Assembly (NCBI RefSeq): GCF_964204645.1
Contig: NC_134028.1
Span: forward strand, 22,852,153-22,916,152
Direction of reading: 5' to 3'
Length of the DNA stretch: 64,000 nt
From: Tubulanus polymorphus
Taxonomy: Eukaryota; Nemertea; Palaeonemertea; Tubulaniformes; Tubulanidae
The notes beneath the pieces are model-generated. The model ran no database searches. It was not told the DNA's origin and saw only the letters and a list, made by a program, of their open reading frames with translations. The position numbers were made by a program, and so were the translations under genes. Positions within the stretch are counted from its first letter, which is position 1; each line of letters opens with the position of its first letter. Below, piece after piece: positions 58,062 through 64,000 of the stretch.

Positions 58062-59759
58062 CTTGCCGGATTTTTTGGCAGCCAACATTTCTTTACACAA
58101 AGCTTTCGATATCCGTTCGACCATCGCAGCCTCCATGCTGTCCAAGTCTTCATCTCCTCCCATACCACCGCCCTAAATCAAAGCACGGATAGAAAATCAA
58201 ATAAAATTATTCGAATGCATCGAAAAAATCCTCTACATGATGATCTACCAGGTTTCTTATTACAAGATGCCCCACTAGATCGTAGAAACTTTTAGGACCT
58301 CAAATCTCTAAATGTGATAAATTACACCAAACTTCAGGAAAGTCCTAAAAGACTTATAGGTATTTCAGTCATTGATGACATCAAGATTTGAGGCTCAAAT
58401 CATTAGATGTATCAAATTTTGTATTTTTGTCCCCTTTAAGTCCCCAAATTCTGGATTAACCAAATACTACGATTGCCTCAGGTCTCAAGGGGCAGTCATC
58501 GCCAGTATCGGTCATTATTACAATAATTGGAATACCGGTAAGAAAATATTTTTGAATATATCATCTCAAATGAGGCAATTGACTGGGGGAGTCGAGGGCA
58601 CACGATAATCTGAGGAATTCAACTCTGGGACAAGGGGAAGGCAAGGGCATGCAATTATATGAGGAAGTCGACTCCAGCGTAAACAGTCTATAACGAACCG
58701 TGTCAATAAACGACGACACTTACCTGATTCTCGTAACCTTCGTTGCTGAATCCACTCATATTTCCAAATCCTCTCCTATTTCCTCCACCCCTTCCATATC
58801 CTTGATTACCTCCGAAGCCTTGATTACCTCCGAAGCCTTGATTACCACCGAAGCCTTGATTACCACCGAAGCCTTGATTACCACCGAAGCCTTGATTACC
58901 ACCGAAGCCTTGTTCATCTCCATATCCTTGATAATTATCTCCGAATCCTTGCTGCTCGTTGAACCCGAACCCTTGACCTCTACTGCCGGAGTTATTACCG
59001 AAACCCTGACCGCGGCCGGTTTTCTTCGTGCCGTCGTTGCCGCGAATGTTTCCATATCCGGGTCGTTTATATTTGAAACCCATCGCGACGTGGTCGTTGA
59101 GGAAACCTTTCGATCGTTTCGGCTGAGCGCCTTCGTTCTTCATTCTATCACGATTAAAAAACAACATCAGAATCATTTATTCATCGTGTACACATGAATG
59201 GGGGTAGAGACAAGTTTGAGGTGTTTGCCTCTAGAGTAAAAACATTGGAAATGAACTAATTTAACCCTTTCAGTGCTGACTAATTAACGCATTAATGCCC
59301 GAAAGTGCATGGTCCAGTTTCACAAATTTAAGCCTAAAACGGTTAAGTTTGAATTGTTGTCTTCATCGAATACATGAAGTAACCAACGGCAATTACACCA
59401 AAGATTTGGGTTTAACTTTTTTGTGAAACAGGGCCCAGGAGATAGTTTTGAAATTCTTTTTTTTTAAATTCCAGAGTGTGTTGAATAACGGGAATACCAC
59501 TACAGTGCGTCTACACCGTGGCGCGACGTATCGTTAGTTACTGATATTTCACCATGTTTGACAATGCAGCCATCTTTTAATAGAGATTAAAACTAATTAC
59601 TAGCAACATCAATACACTGTGATGTGGTGTACTAGTGAAGTCCATCAATGATTATACACCGCACTGTGGTGTAGACGCACTGAAAGGAGTTAACACGTTC
59701 GCCGCCGACTGTGAGGAATCATTCATTTCCCGTTTTAACTAGACTCAATCTCAATTTCA

Positions 59760-59796
<37 letters not shown>

Positions 59797-62700
59797 ATTT
59801 ATAGTGCCTGTATCCACAAAAAATGTGATCAAAGACACTTTTGTACCAGTTATGAAAACAGATGCGTTTTCAGACGGCGCCTGAAAATCGGTAAGCTGTC
59901 AGATGCTCTAATAGAAATGGGGAGCTTATTCCACATACGTGGAACAGCACATGAAAAAGAGCGATCTTCAAACAAGCTCAGCCTGCTTCTAGGTTGGGAC
60001 AAAAGGAATTCTCCAGAAGATGTTATACATACTCGGAGAAAAGAGACTGAGTATCCGTGGATCCAGATCCGTTTCCGAAACCGCGTTTACCGAATCCACC
60101 TCCGCGGTTACCGTTTCCACTTCCTCGGTTACCGTTTCCGCTGCCTTGTTTCTGACGGAAACGTTCGTACATATTTCGGCCGCGTGAATCGTACGCGCTG
60201 GCGCCGTCATCCTCCCAACTCTCCTCGTTTTGGTTCCAGTTACCGGCGCCCCCGCCGAAATTACCGTAATCGCTGCCACCGCCGTAATCATCGTAACTAC
60301 CGTAATCATCGCCGTAATCGAAACCGCCGCCCTGGTATCCCCCGCCTCCGTAACGACCTTGACCTCCTCCTCCTCTGTTGAAACCGCCTTGAAATTCACC
60401 CCCATAACCTCTGCGGTTATTCCCGTGGAAGTTTCCTCCTGCGCCGCCACCGCCGTAACCTCCCTGGTTACCTCCGTAGTTACCTCGTCTACGACCTCCT
60501 CCTCGCCTGCAATAAACATAAAGCCAGTACAACGTTACAATGATATACATATTTGTCTAGGTCTAATGTCTAATGATTGTATATATAACAGAGAGCTGCT
60601 GGTAACGTGTCTTAATTAGGGAATATATCTGTACGTACCCTCTGTTACCCCTGTTGCTGTAATTATCACCGTCGTCCTCAAACTTTCGTTTACGATTCAA
60701 TCTCGGATTTTCATCGTCTGAATAAAAAATATCATCGAATATCATTTGAAGTGGTCGAAACTATGCCGAATGCAGAAGAAACTGACAACATTCTAACAGT
60801 GACTAGTCGTTTAAAAAAAGATTTTCAACAAAGATTGCAGAAGAAGGGTGGGCAAGCAATTCACATCTCGATGCTGCATCAAGTTTGAATCCAATTTGGA
60901 AATATTTCCTAACGCAGGAAAAATCATTTTGTGGTACCCAAGTTTTTCCCAATTTCCTAGTACTCTAGGAACCCTTGATGGACAAAATAGTTTTTTTCTA
61001 ATTCGCTGTCTTCAATGCTAGTATCGAACCCCGATGCGCATAGGCTGAAACTAACCAGGAATCGGAGCTCCGGCTTTCAGAACGACTTTCACAGTCGGAC
61101 GCGGGTACTTATCGAGATACGGTTGACACAGTTCTAAACATCGTTTTCTCACTTTAACGTTGCGTTCGGCGATCTCTTCTTTCGATATATTCGGAACCCA
61201 CGCTCCGACTCGCAGAACCTCCATGAACACGTCTTTCTCGTTGCGTTTCTGAAAACAAAACAGAAATTATTCAGATATTCATCAGAAATTGGTGCTAATA
61301 TCTGAGTGACGAGTAGTTAGGACTGATTCAACTATTCGACTGTATTTCCTATTCTGCTGGACTTTCAGTTTGGTGATATAATTTCCAGGGCCAGTTGCAC
61401 AGTTGTGACTCGAGACTAAAAGTGGTCTCAGATTACTAGTTAAATTGATGACTAGGCCCCAGCACCAGTTGCACAGTCATGGCTTATACCTAAGACAACT
61501 CTGAGACCATCTTAGCTATATCGCTTATCAAACAACTTAATACCAGTCTGACCAGATGTCTGACCACTTTTTGAATTTACTTCAGTCATAACTGTGGAAC
61601 TGGGCCCTGGTCAGACCAAAGAGCGAAATGAATAATATATCTCGTTCCAATGCCTATATAATAAGTTTTAATTGACAAGTTTCGTCGATGGGATCCAGCT
61701 CTATTCAACTTACCAGGTAGCATTTCTTGTGGAAATAATTGTACAAGTGTTGAATAGCCTTTTCTTGGGAGGCGAGTTCCTCGCGACAGATCACGCAAAA
61801 ATATTCCAACTCTCCGCCGGGGTATTGACGCTCGATCAGAAAATCCGACCCTGAAATCACACGTAACAACATAAGTTTGTATCGCATCAAATATATTAAC
61901 TTCTTGGCCCAATTTTAGTGAAAAGTGAAATTTAACTGTATACATAGAATTGAGCTCATTTCAATTGAATATCTTAACTTCTGATCCAATTCCACAGTTC
62001 TAGGTTACTGGTAAGTTTGACCCAAAATTGTGTTAATTTCCAGCTTTTTAGAGTAAAGTTAGAGCCTAGAACTCAACGCAGTGAGGAAGTACTGAACCAA
62101 GGGAAGTTTGACCCAAAAAGGTTTAGTTCTGAATACTGGTACTTTCAGAGTTCATACACTCACCGAGTATATCCCTCTTGCAGTTTTCCAGTTTATCTTG
62201 AATTTGAGCTTTGACATCCAATTCCAACTCGAATTTCATCATCGCATCCGGAACTGTGGTTCCTCGATTGTTTTCTTCTTTCTGCAATAAAACATAAGAA
62301 CAATCGTCAGGAGGCAAAACAATTGAGCGCTAGTAATGACTAGGCTAGGTTTATTACTTTTAGCTGGGCTAGGTTTATTACTTTCGGCTAGACTTGGCTT
62401 ATTACTTTTGGCTAGACTGGGTTTATCACTTTCGACTAGACTGGGTTTATTCAACTCTAACAACCCAGAATTCAGTTCCAACATTTCTCACTCGATAATT
62501 CTGATATTGGTTCAGTTCGAATGTTTTAACTCTCATATTCGAGTCAATCTTAGCGAGAACCGAGGAACTGAATCGAGGCTCCACAGCCCCCTGTTTCATG
62601 ATCCGATAAAACCTAACTTACCGAATATTTCGCCTCCATTTTCGATTCGTACTCCTCGCCGAGGAAGAATCGCGTTTTGATTTTGTGACGTTTGAAGAAC

Positions 62701-63681
62701 TGTGGCGCGTTGTCGCGTACGTATTGACGGGCCTCGTCCTGAGCTAGACGCGGCCTCGATCCGGCCGGTCGCGTCTCGTTAAACATCGTCACGCTCTGAC
62801 ACACAGCATCGCACGCTTCCTGATTCAGCTTTTTCTGCGAAATTAAATTCAGAAATTTGAGGGCGAAATGTGATTTTGAAATAAAGAATAAAACCACATG
62901 GTCCAAAGTTATAGGGTTGAGGCAAAAGTAAAATCCCTTTTTAAGCACTTTTGTTTGGCAAAAGTGACACTTTTCTTATCATCAGTGTTTTCAATAAGAG
63001 CCAGGTCCCAGGTCCGTCTGTCGTTTGTAAAAGACCCGCCTGTTTTTTCAAACCAGCTTTCATTTCCGGGACTATTATGGGACCCTCCTCATTTCCGGGA
63101 CTATTATGGGACCCTCCTGTTTTTCGAAGGGACCTGGCTTGTTAATTTCTTATTGAAAACACTGATCATCATCCAAATCCACAACAGAAATTGTCAATTT
63201 ATGATCAGTGGTCTATAAACATGGGAAAAATGGATTAGAAATGGAGGACAGCAATATGTTGATACAGGCAGTTATATTGTCATCACATATATAGTGTCCA
63301 AGAAAGTAATTTGGGATACCAAATGTTAATAGTACCGGTATTGGTAAGCTCTTTGTAAACACTCGTTCAAATTTTGTGAAAAACATTTTCTAAGGGCCAA
63401 CATAATTTTCAAACAATTTGGAGACTTGCTATGAACCCCGAACTATCGTATTTTAAAGATTATCCTCTCGGTCGTGAGAAACCCTTACGAGAAAATCCCG
63501 GTACGACGAAACCCACAACTCACCAGCGCGTAGAAACAGTGTTTGTTCGTTTTCAAATGTTTGACCATCTCGTCACCAGAAATGGCGTTCTTCTTCGTGA
63601 TGTGACACGCCGTGCAACAATACGAGATTCGAAAGTCGTCGAAACTTTCGCAATTCACGCATTCGTGGACCAAATTCAATC
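58062..63681 (-). CDS. SAP/zinc finger/RGG nuclear protein family, paralog 3 (partial, nine exons)
   Basis: Exons in transcription order: 63681-63524, 62834-62622, 62281-62164, 61850-61714, 61248-61056, 60717-60639, 60506-60033, 59144-58724, 58172-58062; all GT-AG, phases consistent. The first three correspond to exons 10-12 of paralog 1, and the SAP part must lie right of the window. Finger 3 is CTACHITKKNAISGDEMVKH with a second His six residues later; finger 4 is CVICREELASQEKAIQH plus His. The link region ends VVLKAGAPIPG. The tail has two large low-complexity exons: 60506-60033 (GGY/GGN, with an acidic NWNQNEESWEDDGASAYDS insert) and 59144-58724 (about seven GFGGNQ repeats). The final visible exon carries the family helix MEAAMVERISKALCKEML. 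The donor at 58062 implies one more exon that I could not place securely. Without splicing, the frame would stop within three codons. Confidence 0.85.
58775..58920 (-). repeat. Coding 18-bp repeat (GFGGNQ) in paralog 3
   Basis: Tandem plus-strand units CCGAAGCCTTGATTACCA or CCGAAGCCTTGATTACCT encode G-F-G-G-N-Q on the minus strand, seven or so times. Unit and residue pattern differ from the GGYGGN repeats of paralog 1, so the expansions are independent. Confidence 0.85.
59261..59693. mobile_element. piggyBac-like MITE, copy 7, with a nested insertion
   Basis: TTAA-CCCTTTCAGTGCTG at the left; CGCACTGAAAGGAGTTAA at the right. At about 59297-59447 it is interrupted by a ~150-base foreign element with inverted ends (GGTCCAGTTTCACAAATTTA and TTTTTGTGAAACAGGGCCC). 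It lies in an intron of paralog 3. Confidence 0.75.
59755..60010 (+). mobile_element. (TTA)n-linked short interspersed repeat
   Basis: A TTATTATTATTATTATTATT run is followed by ATTTATAGTGCCTGTATCC, then GCGTTTTCAGACGGCGCCTG and GGAGCTTATTCCACATACGT. These words resemble a common invertebrate repeat that follows TTA microsatellites. It ends about 20 bases from the donor of the 60506-60033 exon. Confidence 0.55.
61389..61610. mobile_element. MITE of the CCAGTTGCACAGTC family (compound)
   Basis: GGGCCAGTTGCACAGTTGTG begins a short first unit; CACCAGTTGCACAGTCATGG begins a second at about 61464; the whole ends CATAACTGTGGAACTGGGCC. Two copies appear fused or nested. Confidence 0.65.
62338..62462 (-). 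repeat. Short tandem repeat, ~27-30-bp unit, intron of paralog 3
   Basis: Five units of GGTTTATTACTTTTAGCTGG-type sequence with GCTAGAC variants. Confidence 0.75.
62985..63163. mobile_element. Palindromic element with GTTTTCAATAAGAGCC ends
   Basis: GTTTTCAATAAGAGCCAGGT pairs with GGGACCTGGCT...CTTATTGAAAAC. The interior contains a direct repeat TTTCCGGGACTATTATGGGA twice in tandem (about 63062-63118). It lies in an intron of paralog 3. Confidence 0.65.
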
Positions 63682-64000
63682 CTTAAATCAGATATATATT
63701 AATATTACGTTCAGAGTTTATTCAAGCTGATTGGCGGAACGAGTGACAAGAGAAACTACCACAGGGATTTGTAACCCATGAACCATGGACCGACGAAAGA
63801 TCACCAGGGCCCAGTAGCGCAATCCTGACTTACGTAAGTCCAAAAATGGTCTTAAATCCTATGACTGGTTATAAATTGTTAGATTGGCTATAGAACAGAG
63901 TTGGTCTTATATGTAAGCCATGACTGTGCAACCGGCCTCGGCACACGTTTTAATGGACGTAGGTTTTCTACAGGTCTTTTGGATACTCAGCGATTATTTT
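63682..64000. other. Right edge: intron of paralog 3 with a MITE copy
   Basis: 63808-63942 is another CCAGTTGCACAGTC-family MITE (GGGCCCAGTAGCGCAATCC to ATGACTGTGCAACCGGCC). No exon corresponding to the upstream 78-base exon of the paralogs is visible before the window ends. Confidence 0.55.

Overview
This window is animal nuclear DNA. Its genes are split by many short GT-AG introns, there is no prokaryotic signal, and introns and spacers are full of small palindromic transposons and minisatellites. A complete vitamin K-dependent gamma-carboxylase, a conserved proteasome ATPase and the repeat repertoire (TTAA-flanked palindromes, (TAA)n-linked short repeats, elements ending in CCAGTTGCACAGTC) fit a marine invertebrate. 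My best guess is a mollusc or other lophotrochozoan; the sequence alone does not prove the phylum.

Layout: (1) 1-500 (+) is the last exon of a glycine-rich protein. (2) 1475-11342 (+) is a 20-exon gene (936 aa) with an N-terminal SAP domain, a coiled coil, four U1/matrin-type C2H2 fingers and a GGYGGN-rich tail. (3) 13320-24985 (-) is a 14-exon GGCX gene whose frame closes exactly at 772 aa. (4) 28039-29307 (-) is an intronless PSMC4/Rpt3 proteasome ATPase. (5) 29900-32360 (-) is a broken hydroxylysine-kinase-like (HYKK/AGPHD1) gene with an in-frame TGA and a missing middle exon. (6) 32.4-46 kb is repeat-rich: two inverted arms of about 205 bp lie 4.4 kb apart beside G-rich minisatellites, followed by a probable non-coding spliced transcript, a strong fold-back palindrome and a decayed GPCR. 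(7) 46081-54850 (+) is a second SAP/zinc-finger/RGG gene (19 exons, 682 aa). (8) 58062-63681 (-) is a third paralog that runs off the right edge.

The most notable content is the local family of SAP + four-finger + RGG genes (three clear members plus a likely fourth at the left edge). Eight exons are identical in length between the two complete members, and three of these are also identical in the third. All three members share a short amphipathic helix embedded in otherwise unrelated low-complexity tails. I do not recognise a named family with this architecture. A nuclear nucleic-acid-binding (RNP-like) role is inferred from the domains. GGCX, PSMC4 and HYKK lie between the paralogs and have no evident functional link to them.

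Exon borders were read by eye from splice consensus, frame continuity and paralog comparison. No alignment or database search was run.
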